A stretch of 10,569 bases of DNA, from the NCBI GenBank assembly GCA_937941745.1, contig CALDGV010000276.1:1-10569 (forward strand), given 5' to 3'. Positions 5,901 through 10,569 of the stretch are shown in pieces. The position numbers were made by a program, and so were the translations under genes. This stretch comes from an uncultured Prosthecobacter sp. Lineage in GTDB: Bacteria; Verrucomicrobiota; Verrucomicrobiia; Verrucomicrobiales; Verrucomicrobiaceae. Numbering within the stretch: position 1 is the stretch's first letter; each line of letters starts with the position of its first letter. The notes beneath the pieces were generated by a model, which saw only the letters and a list, made by a program, of their open reading frames with translations, was not told the DNA's origin and made no database searches.

Positions 5901-8642
5901 GTAGCTGAGGCTGCTGCCGGTGGCCGTGACGCTGAAGGTGGCTTTGCTCCCGGCTACGACTGCCAGTGAGACCGGATGGCGGGTGATCGCTGGATGACGG
6001 TAGCCTTTTTCCACCGCCACGCTGATGTCCTGATAGCTGGAGTTGTTGTCCAGATCGACTGCGGTCACACGAATCGTGGCCACACCCACTGCCAGACCGG
6101 TCAATTTCAGTTCAGAACCTTCAATCACGGCCGTCACGACGGTCGGAGCACTGTTGGTGACGGTGTAGCGGAGGGGCGCGATCGGCGAGACCTTGAGGAT
6201 GCGGACAGTCTTGTTGACGTCCATGTCAGCCGGAGCCGTCGCCGCATTCATGGGGATTCCAGAGAAGGGAGTCAGGCTGCCATCGAGCACGATTCGCTTG
6301 TCCAGGCTGGCGTCGTAGTTGCTGGTGGTGTTGCCGTTCAGGTAACTGCCGATGGGCAGTGAGGCGATGCTGTCCACCACCGTCATGCCCGCCGAACTGA
6401 CCCGGCCGAAGGCGGTGAATCCGCCGTTCTGGTTGTCGAGGTTCGAGGCGTTGTTGACGAGGTTGATGAAGAAGTCCGTCGTGGCGCTGTCCGGATCTCC
6501 CACATAGCCAAAGGTTTCATCCCTTAGCACCGTGCCGGAAGTGAGGGTGGCTGTGGAGTTTCGCGCTCCCACTTTGGCAGCTGCCAGGGTTCCACGCACA
6601 TTGCTGATGCCCGGTTCATTGCTTGTTTTAGCCCGCTGCGGCACGCTCACAAAAGTTCGGGGAGATGCGACCGGCTTCAGGCTCCCAGCTTGGAGAACAA
6701 ACCCGCTGACCAGACGATGGAAGGCCAGGCCGTCATAATCGCCCGCATTCACATAGGACAGGAAGTTGGCGACTGCGGCGGGGGCGAGGCTGGGGAAGAG
6801 GTGGATGTCGATGAGCCTGTTCTTGCCAAAGGTATCTTGCAGGGAGGTTTCCAACTGCACGGCGATTTCTGAGTCAGGGTCGGCAAACTTATCGGCCAGC
6901 GGGATGCGGAAGGGGGTATTGATGCCGATCCTCGTGCCCGGGATCGTGCGAACCACATAGGGGAAGCCGGAGGCACCCTGGGTGGCTTTCAGCAGCCGGA
7001 GCATCAGCTTTGTCGTCGCGGTCGGTGCGTTGCTGAAACTGGCGGTCAATGTGCATTCGAAGAGGCCGGCTTCTGTGGGCGTGCCGGTGATGACCCCACT
7101 GCCTGAATTGAAGGCCAGTCCCGCTGGCAGGTTGGACACACCCCAGTCGGTGCGGTTGTCCGCGTTGGTGGTGGCCACCGTGTAGTTGAAGGCCAGTCCC
7201 TGCTGGATGGGTTCGTAAAAGCGGCCGGTGAAGCCGTGCTGAGCTGCGGCTGTGGCCGTGTTGCTGTCCAGTGAGACATTCGATTCATCCGAAGCCACAG
7301 CACGCACCATGAACTCGTGGGTTGTGTTGGTCTCGAGCGGGATGAAAATGGGTTTGCCGGTGCTGTCGTTGCTTTCCGTGCGTGAATTCACGCTGACCTT
7401 GGTCACGCCATCGCGCACGGCCCGGGCGAAGTGCCAGGTTCCTGTCCCTTGTGGCCGGGTGTAGATGTTGAACCCGTATTCAGAGCTGGAATTGTCCTCC
7501 CAGGTCAGATCCACCGTGCTGGCCACGCCGCTGGTGGTGGCCACCACATTAGTGGGCGGTGGAAACAACGTGCTCAGCGTGACCACGTTGGAAACATCAC
7601 TCCGCAGGGTCGTCTGGGTGCTGGATCCAGAAGGGGTGTAGGTGTAAAGCGCCGCCACCCGCCACTCGATGGAGGAACCCTGCGGCACCGGGATGTCCAC
7701 GGAGGTGGTGCTTTCGCCCGTGGTTCCCAGCACGGCGAAGGAGGCCGCGCCGTCGTCAGCATCCCGATACTGGATTTCATAGCCCGTTTCGTTGTTGGAA
7801 TTGTCCTTCCAGGTCAGCCGGATCTGGTTTTCCCTCGTCGCCTGTCCGCTCAAGTTGGTGGGAGGGGCAAGCGGCGGGGAGCGAAGGTTTGCTGTAGCCG
7901 TGTAGGTGGACGCGGCGGTTGTGCTCGTGCTTGCCTGCCGGGTGGCCCTAACCCGGAATTGGTAGTCGGTGTTTGGCACCAGCCTCAGGCGGAAAGTGTG
8001 TTCGACCTTGGCATTGGCAGGAGATGTGGGGGCACTCCAGAGCGGCACAAAAGTCAGAGCCTGAAAGGTTGAGGCTGAGGCTTCTTTGACATCAATCTGG
8101 TAATAGAGCTCCGAATTGCTGCGGTCCGACCAGGACAGTTTCACCCGGCTGTCGTCATTCACCACGTTGCCCACCACCAGGTTGTTGGGGGAGTTCAGCG
8201 CTGTTTCACCCACGCCTTCCGGCACCTTGAAGGTGAATGCCGCCGAAGTTGCCGATTCAATCCGCGTTCCGTTGAACTTCCAGACCAGCACTTGGAAGAG
8301 CAGGTCGGTGCCTGCGGAAAGGGCAGGCAGACCGTTGAGGCTCACCTGATTGCTGTTGGCCGCCATGCGGGCGATGGTGACATAAGGCTCGCTACCGACC
8401 TTGGCCTGAACCTCAAAACCCTCCTCATCCAGCGAATTGTCGGTCCATTCCACCAGGTAGGAGTGCCGGGTGTCCACTTCGGGGGTGCCGCTGCTGTTCT
8501 GCCAGGCCCGTGAAAAATGCACCCGCGTGATCACCGGCGCCTTGGGGGCTAGGGCAGGGAGCTCCTGAGGCAGGATCCAGCCCATGAAAAGGACCAGCAG
8601 CCAGCGAAGAGCTCTGAAATGACGGTGAAAGGGGCGTGTCAT
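2904..8642 (-). CDS. Giant exported FN3/He_PIG/cyclophilin/Ig-like multidomain protein (gene B), 1912 aa
   Basis: This is a complete gene. The N-terminus is a signal peptide: basic RHFRALR, hydrophobic WLLVLFMGWIL, and a cleavage region near PALA (residue 32). FN3-like modules lie at about 33-142, 150-254, 258-356 and 359-468 (for example LTWKDNSNNETGYEI). He_PIG is at 471-538 (LPAGLAFNSGSGVITGTP) and a cyclophilin domain at about 590-787. A beta-rich module lies at 808-881 and Ig-like modules at 883-969, 971-1053 and 1055-1143, with the YQWRK-type core and D-x-[AG]-x-Y-x-x signature. A second He_PIG is at 1158-1235, unrecognised glycine-rich sequence at about 1236-1633, and Ig-like modules at 1646-1730, 1732-1819 and 1822-1912. 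Most Ig-like modules lack the usual cysteine pair. The chain ends with VNLLVIDP, and no PEP-CTERM, LPXTG or membrane anchor is seen. The frame stays open upstream to 9401, but that part lies antisense to gene C and lacks a signal peptide, so 8642 is the start. The likely role is an extracellular or surface protein for adhesion or matrix, with an isomerase module. The precise function is unknown. Confidence 0.9.
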   Translation of the reverse strand: MTRPFHRHFRALRWLLVLFMGWILPQELPALAPKAPVITRVHFSRAWQNSSGTPEVDTRHSYLVEWTDNSLDEEGFEVQAKVGSEPYVTIARMAANSNQVSLNGLPALSAGTDLLFQVLVWKFNGTRIESATSAAFTFKVPEGVGETALNSPNNLVVGNVVNDDSRVKLSWSDRSNSELYYQIDVKEASASTFQALTFVPLWSAPTSPANAKVEHTFRLRLVPNTDYQFRVRATRQASTSTTAASTYTATANLRSPPLAPPTNLSGQATRENQIRLTWKDNSNNETGYEIQYRDADDGAASFAVLGTTGESTTSVDIPVPQGSSIEWRVAALYTYTPSGSSTQTTLRSDVSNVVTLSTLFPPPTNVVATTSGVASTVDLTWEDNSSSEYGFNIYTRPQGTGTWHFARAVRDGVTKVSVNSRTESNDSTGKPIFIPLETNTTHEFMVRAVASDESNVSLDSNTATAAAQHGFTGRFYEPIQQGLAFNYTVATTNADNRTDWGVSNLPAGLAFNSGSGVITGTPTEAGLFECTLTASFSNAPTATTKLMLRLLKATQGASGFPYVVRTIPGTRIGINTPFRIPLADKFADPDSEIAVQLETSLQDTFGKNRLIDIHLFPSLAPAAVANFLSYVNAGDYDGLAFHRLVSGFVLQAGSLKPVASPRTFVSVPQRAKTSNEPGISNVRGTLAAAKVGARNSTATLTSGTVLRDETFGYVGDPDSATTDFFINLVNNASNLDNQNGGFTAFGRVSSAGMTVVDSIASLPIGSYLNGNTTSNYDASLDKRIVLDGSLTPFSGIPMNAATAPADMDVNKTVRILKVSPIAPLRYTVTNSAPTVVTAVIEGSELKLTGLAVGVATIRVTAVDLDNNSSYQDISVAVEKGYRHPAITRHPVSLAVVAGSKATFSVTATGSSLSYQWRKRVGSGLPFNIDGATGPSLVISNVQAADQAVYDVLVSNDTTTLTSAPARLDLRAAPTVGTLQQSRVVEVGKPFSLTVNSVTGAPAPTFIWKRGTTTVAGQTGATLNIAAAKLTDAGIYSATATNAVGKAASGTVSVCVFSKAATRQVFTANRTITLTAPAAGPGMSYRWRRNSSEIPLNEARFSGMQEPALKITGTQLGDTASYTCMITLPDGLGTVETGAIDLFVVTRPVLPPLTDSNAPPPAYIGVDYNWTLPYATTASQTPTAFSTSGLPPGLRLNTSTGVISGRPTQIGQFKLTSTASNAAGASTPAAVGYLTVNPLPSANVGSFVATISPSSQLNGNKGGRMDLTVLDTAAYTARLILGTETISAAGSLGIGSALTGSGGLTYQSRIQLKRRDKSVLTLLFEIDPDQGYVTGIITNGTESSGVSGFRQFWDSRWNPCAYALAAGSFYNMALNLDDEDVGKANIPQGSGYLSMSVSSKGVGTLSGRLPDGTSVTGSSMIGPAGEALLFSMLYLNKGSILSQINIGDTALGTAGNTLLRVDGSLRWIKDAMAATERNYQPGFPSTTLIIQGASYSNPGTNKIIMGLPDTAGTGAANARIDFSQGGLDSASRNPDRAIRITTANGSVYPETNAASTSLAISAATGALSGSFLLNDNGVARTVTYLGLVIPAIPHTPAVTNTSGVILQNEIPGSGAFGAGYFLLPELLPSTTKSKINSGRMFLQGQPITITTQPQDQTVNPGANVTLTVAIAAGSQGTVTYRWRKNGNTIAGATTSTLNLGTIAEAGQGDYDCVVSNGSFTVTSEAATVSVNDPVTNVSISRSPSASVVASGTKVTYTATAQGTGPFLYQWKKDGVAIFDATSATYEIATPVVGDSGSYTVTISNAATPAGVTSTANSLTVATPVQVTSVSRSPDTSEVPSGTPVTFSVIATGTGPLTYQWRKNGVDIPSATSATYEIPSPVSGDSGDYTVLVKNIISTSGVPSGTVNLLVIDP
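2907..3450 (-). repeat. Tandem repeat of the last two Ig-like modules of gene B
   Basis: The last two Ig-like modules are close copies. Over a 38-residue core starting at TGP and ending at YTV I count 27 identities. The DNA still shares a 16-base identical string, GATTTCATAGGTGGCG on the plus strand, at 3015-3030 and again at 3285-3300. That gives a repeat period of 270 bases (90 codons). The copies look younger than the other Ig-like modules of the protein. Confidence 0.75.
3745..4935 (-). other. Unrecognised glycine-rich region of gene B with three repeat-like segments
   Basis: Residues about 1236-1633 of gene B match no domain I can name. Three segments share an L-x-[VI]-x-x-x-x-[GA]-x-x-[ST]-[GA]-x-[LF] pattern: LTVLDTAAYTARLILG (about 1265), MSVSSKGVGTLSGRLPDG (about 1392) and LAISAATGALSGSFLL (about 1553). 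The region closes with RTVTYLGLVIP and GAGYFLLPEL. It looks beta-rich and is probably a repeated module found in large exported Verrucomicrobiota proteins; that last point is from memory and unverified. Confidence 0.45.
6285..6875 (-). other. Cyclophilin-type peptidyl-prolyl isomerase domain within gene B
   Basis: Residues about 590-787 of gene B. The helix APAAVANFLSYV is followed by the core FHRLVSGFVLQAG, in which Arg643, Phe648 and Gln651 match the catalytic signature of cyclophilins. SATTDFFINLVNN and NGGFTAFGRV follow as the second half of the fold. From SATTD to the residue after FGR (30 residues) gene A and gene B share 26, so this is the best conserved part of the paralogues. The domain sits inside a chain of adhesion-type modules, on the exported side of the membrane. 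Confidence 0.88.
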
Positions 8643-8652
8643 GCGAAAAAAG
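8643..8652 (-). promoter_or_regulatory. T-rich leader directly before gene B start, no Shine-Dalgarno
   Basis: The minus strand reads CTTTTTTCGC and then ATG with no spacer. It is the counterpart of the element before gene A. The preceding bases (CCCCAGCAGCCC) hold no Shine-Dalgarno match. Confidence 0.4.
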
Positions 8653-8701
8653 GGGCTGCTGGGGTATTGAGACAGCCTGCCAAGGTGGATTTGCTCGAAA
8701 A

Positions 8702-8731
8702 AGAATACTGACTTTGTGATTACAATGTCAA
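8702..8731 (-). promoter_or_regulatory. Sigma70-like promoter for gene B
   Basis: On the minus strand a perfect -35 hexamer TTGACA (8731-8726) is followed after 18 bases by TATTCT (8707-8702), a 4 of 6 match to the -10 consensus. Transcription would start near 8695, leaving a leader of roughly 50 bases before the gene B ATG. It is the best promoter-like pair in the window. Confidence 0.55.
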
Positions 8732-8735
8732 TCAC
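8716..8735. promoter_or_regulatory. Inverted repeat over the gene B -35 box, candidate operator
   Basis: GTGATT (8716-8721) and AATCAC (8730-8735) form a perfect inverted repeat with an 8-base centre that overlaps the TTGACA of the gene B promoter. A third copy, GTGATT, lies at 8750-8755. The centre also contains TACAAT (8721-8726) on the plus strand, a possible weak -10 for gene C, without a good -35. A regulator bound here could affect both divergent genes. The spacing does not fit the CRP or FNR site, and no regulator is encoded in the window. Confidence 0.35.
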
Positions 8736-8798
8736 CGCTCTTCGGGGCTGTGATTCTTTTCTCGCCTTGGCTTCACTCACCTTCCACCATTCCTGCCC

Positions 8799-9989
8799 AT
8801 GACCTGCCATCTCCTCTTCTCTGCCCTTTTTTTGACTGCTTTGCCTGTTCTGGCGGACCCCGCCCCCAACTTCAAGGCCCAGGAGATCGATTCCCAGGTG
8901 GGGATCGGCTACGGTCTGGCGCTGGCGGATGTGGATGGCGATGCCAGGACGGACATCCTCCTCTGTGACAAGGATGCCCTGGTCTGGTATCAGAACCCCA
9001 CCTGGAAAAAGCACCTCATCGTCGAAAAGCTGACCGATAAGGACCACGTCTGCATTGCTGCGCGGGACATTGATGGCGACGGAAAGTGTGAAATCGCGGC
9101 TGGAGCCCAGTGGAACCCCGGCGACACCACTGGCAGCGGGGCCGTTTTTTACCTCGAACCTCCGGCGGACCGCACTCAGCGCTGGAAACCCATCCAGCTC
9201 ACCCATGAGCCCACCACGCATCGCATGAAGTGGGTCCGCAACATGGCTGGTCGCTACGATCTCATCGTCGTGCCACTGCACGGCCGTGGGAACAAGAACG
9301 GAGAGGGCGCGGGTGTCCGGGTGCTCGCCTATCACAAGCCCGCCGATGCCACGCAGCCTTGGAACACCACCCTCGTCACGGATGCCATGCACATGACGCA
9401 CAATTTGGACATCGTCCCTGCCGGTTCAGCCGCAGAAGCCGAATCACTGCTGATCTGCGGCAAGGAAGGTGTGGTGCGTCTGGACCCCACAGAGCAGGGC
9501 TGGCGCTCTCGCTGGATCACCCGGCACGGTGGCGAAAACAGCCTGCCCGGGGCAGGTGAGGTGCGTTGGGGAGCTTTTGCCGGCGGGCAGCCCTATGTGG
9601 CGACCATTGAGCCCATGCATGGCAACCAGGTCGTGCTCTACACACCTCCCGCTGCAGGGCCCAAGGATGGTCTTTGGGAGCGTCGGGTGCTCGATGACAC
9701 TCTCGTGGATGGTCACGCGGTGGCCTGTCATGATCTTCTGGGGCTCAACAACCGGCAGATGGTGGTTGGCTGGCGCGCTCACCACAAAATCGGCTCGAAA
9801 GTAGGCGTGAAGCTTTTTTATACCACCAAGGAAGACGGCAGCGGCTGGCAGCAGCATCTGCTGGATGACAACACGATGGCTTGTGAAGATGCCATGGGGG
9901 CGGATCTCGATGGCGACCGGGATGTGGACATTGTCGCGGCGGGCCGTGCGACCAAGAACCTCAAAATTTACTGGAATCAGCGCCAGTAA
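8799..9989 (+). CDS. Secreted FG-GAP/VCBS-type beta-propeller protein (gene C), 396 aa
   Basis: Residues 1-19 form a signal peptide (LLFSALFLTALPVLA, cleaved before DPAP). Three DxDxDG calcium-type loops of the FG-GAP/VCBS family are visible: Asp44-Val-Asp46-Gly-Asp48, Asp90-Ile-Asp92-Gly-Asp94 and Asp369-Leu-Asp371-Gly-Asp373. Strand motifs such as LVWYQNPTWKKHLI and KIYWNQ fit blades of a propeller. Five conserved-looking histidine segments lie between: HRMKW (His141), PLHGRG (His161), HMTHN (His198, His201), MHGNQ (His274) and GHAVACHD (His306, His311). These recall the propeller of aldos-2-ulose dehydratase-type proteins. I offer that as an alternative to a purely structural role; it rests on memory of that family. 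The start has no Shine-Dalgarno, and the leader before it is pyrimidine-rich. The gene diverges from B and converges on D. Function is not assigned. Confidence 0.85.
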   Translation: MTCHLLFSALFLTALPVLADPAPNFKAQEIDSQVGIGYGLALADVDGDARTDILLCDKDALVWYQNPTWKKHLIVEKLTDKDHVCIAARDIDGDGKCEIAAGAQWNPGDTTGSGAVFYLEPPADRTQRWKPIQLTHEPTTHRMKWVRNMAGRYDLIVVPLHGRGNKNGEGAGVRVLAYHKPADATQPWNTTLVTDAMHMTHNLDIVPAGSAAEAESLLICGKEGVVRLDPTEQGWRSRWITRHGGENSLPGAGEVRWGAFAGGQPYVATIEPMHGNQVVLYTPPAAGPKDGLWERRVLDDTLVDGHAVACHDLLGLNNRQMVVGWRAHHKIGSKVGVKLFYTTKEDGSGWQQHLLDDNTMACEDAMGADLDGDRDVDIVAAGRATKNLKIYWNQRQ

Positions 9990-10015
9990 GGCTGGGTCAG
10001 GGAGCCTTTCTTTTT
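9988..10015 (+). terminator. Intrinsic terminator of gene C
   Basis: AAGGCT (9988-9993) and AGCCTT (10003-10008) form a 6-base stem with a 9-base loop, followed by TCTTTTT (10009-10015). The stem begins inside the gene C stop codon (9987-9989), and the loop holds the stop codon of gene D on the other strand. There is no matching T-run on the minus strand, so it should work in the plus direction only. Confidence 0.6.
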
Positions 10016-10569
10016 GCCAGCACCCAGCGGCCTATGGCCTCGCTCATCTGCGCCACCAGTTCCTCACCTCGCACAGGCTGGCTGGCGTGACCGGCTCGAA
10101 CGACCGGCACGAGAATGAAGCATGGGCCGCCCTGGGCCCGGTCGTCCAGGCAGGCGACTTCCAGCGCATGATCGCTGATCACACCGCACTTGTGGTAAAA
10201 GCGAGCCTTGGGAAATAGCTTTTCCAGGCCTTTCCAAGCATACGGTCCTGAGTCGGCATGTCGCGTTTCCAGACCTGTGAAGCCGTCTCCTCCATGCAGC
10301 AGGAAATCCACGGAAGTGTCGGGAAGTCGGAAGCGCTCCTTTGCGTCCAATTGACGATGAAAAAGCAGCCGCCGCAGGCAGTTGGCGAGGTCGCGCGGAG
10401 TCGTCACGTTGCCGGTCTGGGCATCAATCACGGTGCATCCCCGTTCCTCCGACCATGATCGCCCAGACCAGTGATGCTCATCGCCTTGCGATGCTGCGCC
10501 ATCCGCTGGGAAAAACCTCAGGCGCTGGGCTTCTTCACGTGTGTAGGTCCAAGGGCGTTCCCGCACGTA
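9997..10569 (-). CDS. Class A beta-lactamase-like serine hydrolase, C-terminal part (gene D), 5' end off window
   Basis: 190 residues are visible and the frame is still open at the window edge. A GTG at 10566 is not taken as the start because the sequence begins in mid-fold. Landmarks follow class A beta-lactamase order. VTTPRDLANCLRRLL matches the helix after the omega loop (TTPAAMATTLRKLL in TEM). HKCG takes the place of the K-[TS]-G motif, followed by the strand pair LEVACLDD and FILVPVV. The last helix, EELVAQMSEAIGRWV, matches the C-terminal helix of the fold. The S-x-x-K nucleophile would lie off the window, and no clear SDN is seen in the visible part. No omega-loop Glu can be placed with confidence. 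The cysteine in K-C-G is unusual. It may be a beta-lactamase, a peptidase or another serine hydrolase. Its stop lies 7 bases from the convergent gene C. Confidence 0.6.
   Translation of the reverse strand, partial: YVRERPWTYTREEAQRLRFFPADGAASQGDEHHWSGRSWSEERGCTVIDAQTGNVTTPRDLANCLRRLLFHRQLDAKERFRLPDTSVDFLLHGGDGFTGLETRHADSGPYAWKGLEKLFPKARFYHKCGVISDHALEVACLDDRAQGGPCFILVPVVRAGHASQPVRGEELVAQMSEAIGRWVLAKRKAP

Noticed and set aside
7431..8072. 213-codon open frame on the plus strand
   Set aside because: It is antisense to FN3 modules of gene B, with no signal, motif or leader of its own.
8716..8735. CRP or FNR binding site
   Set aside because: The half-sites GTGATT and AATCAC are 8 bases apart, and neither the TGTGA-N6-TCACA nor the TTGAT-N4-ATCAA layout is met.
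8643..9401. N-terminal extension of gene B in the same open frame
   Set aside because: It lies antisense to gene C, which has a signal peptide and family motifs. The extension has no recognisable domain, would bury the gene B signal peptide, and crosses the gene B promoter.
10564..10566. GTG start codon for gene D
   Set aside because: The frame stays open to the window edge, and the visible part matches only the second half of the class A beta-lactamase fold, so the true start lies outside.

Overview
The window is GC-rich bacterial chromosomal DNA carrying four protein genes and no RNA gene, insertion sequence or CRISPR array that I can see. Very large exported proteins built from fibronectin III, Ig-like and putative-Ig (He_PIG) modules, a secreted FG-GAP/VCBS-type protein, and starts without a Shine-Dalgarno sequence together suggest a member of the Verrucomicrobiota (Prosthecobacter or Verrucomicrobium-like), or less likely another member of the Planctomycetota-Verrucomicrobiota group. 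This placement is inferred from protein style, not from a marker gene.

Layout. Positions 1-2791 (minus strand) hold the N-terminal 930 residues of a giant exported protein, here called gene A, whose 3' end lies off the window. Positions 2904-8642 (minus) hold its complete 1912-residue paralogue, gene B, which lies upstream of A in the direction of transcription. Both begin with a signal peptide, four FN3-like modules and a He_PIG module. A cyclophilin-type peptidyl-prolyl isomerase domain follows, then a short beta-sandwich module and Ig-like modules. B continues with three Ig-like modules, a second He_PIG, about 400 residues of unrecognised glycine-rich sequence, and three more Ig-like modules. 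The 112-base gap between B and A holds two hairpins. One of them is followed by a T-run that also lies in the leader of A.

Positions 8643-8798 are a divergent regulatory region. It contains a good sigma70-like promoter for B, overlapped by an inverted repeat, and the pyrimidine-rich leader of gene C. Gene C (8799-9989, plus) encodes a secreted beta-propeller-like protein with three DxDxDG calcium-type loops. It converges on gene D (9997-10569, minus), the C-terminal part of a class A beta-lactamase-like serine hydrolase. An intrinsic terminator for C spans the stop codons of both genes.

Functional reading. A, B and C all carry export signals and look like cell-envelope or extracellular proteins, and D resembles penicillin-interacting or other serine hydrolases. 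Nothing shows that the four form one pathway. The most distinctive content is the tandem pair of giant proteins with an embedded cyclophilin domain, and the matching leader sequence in front of both.
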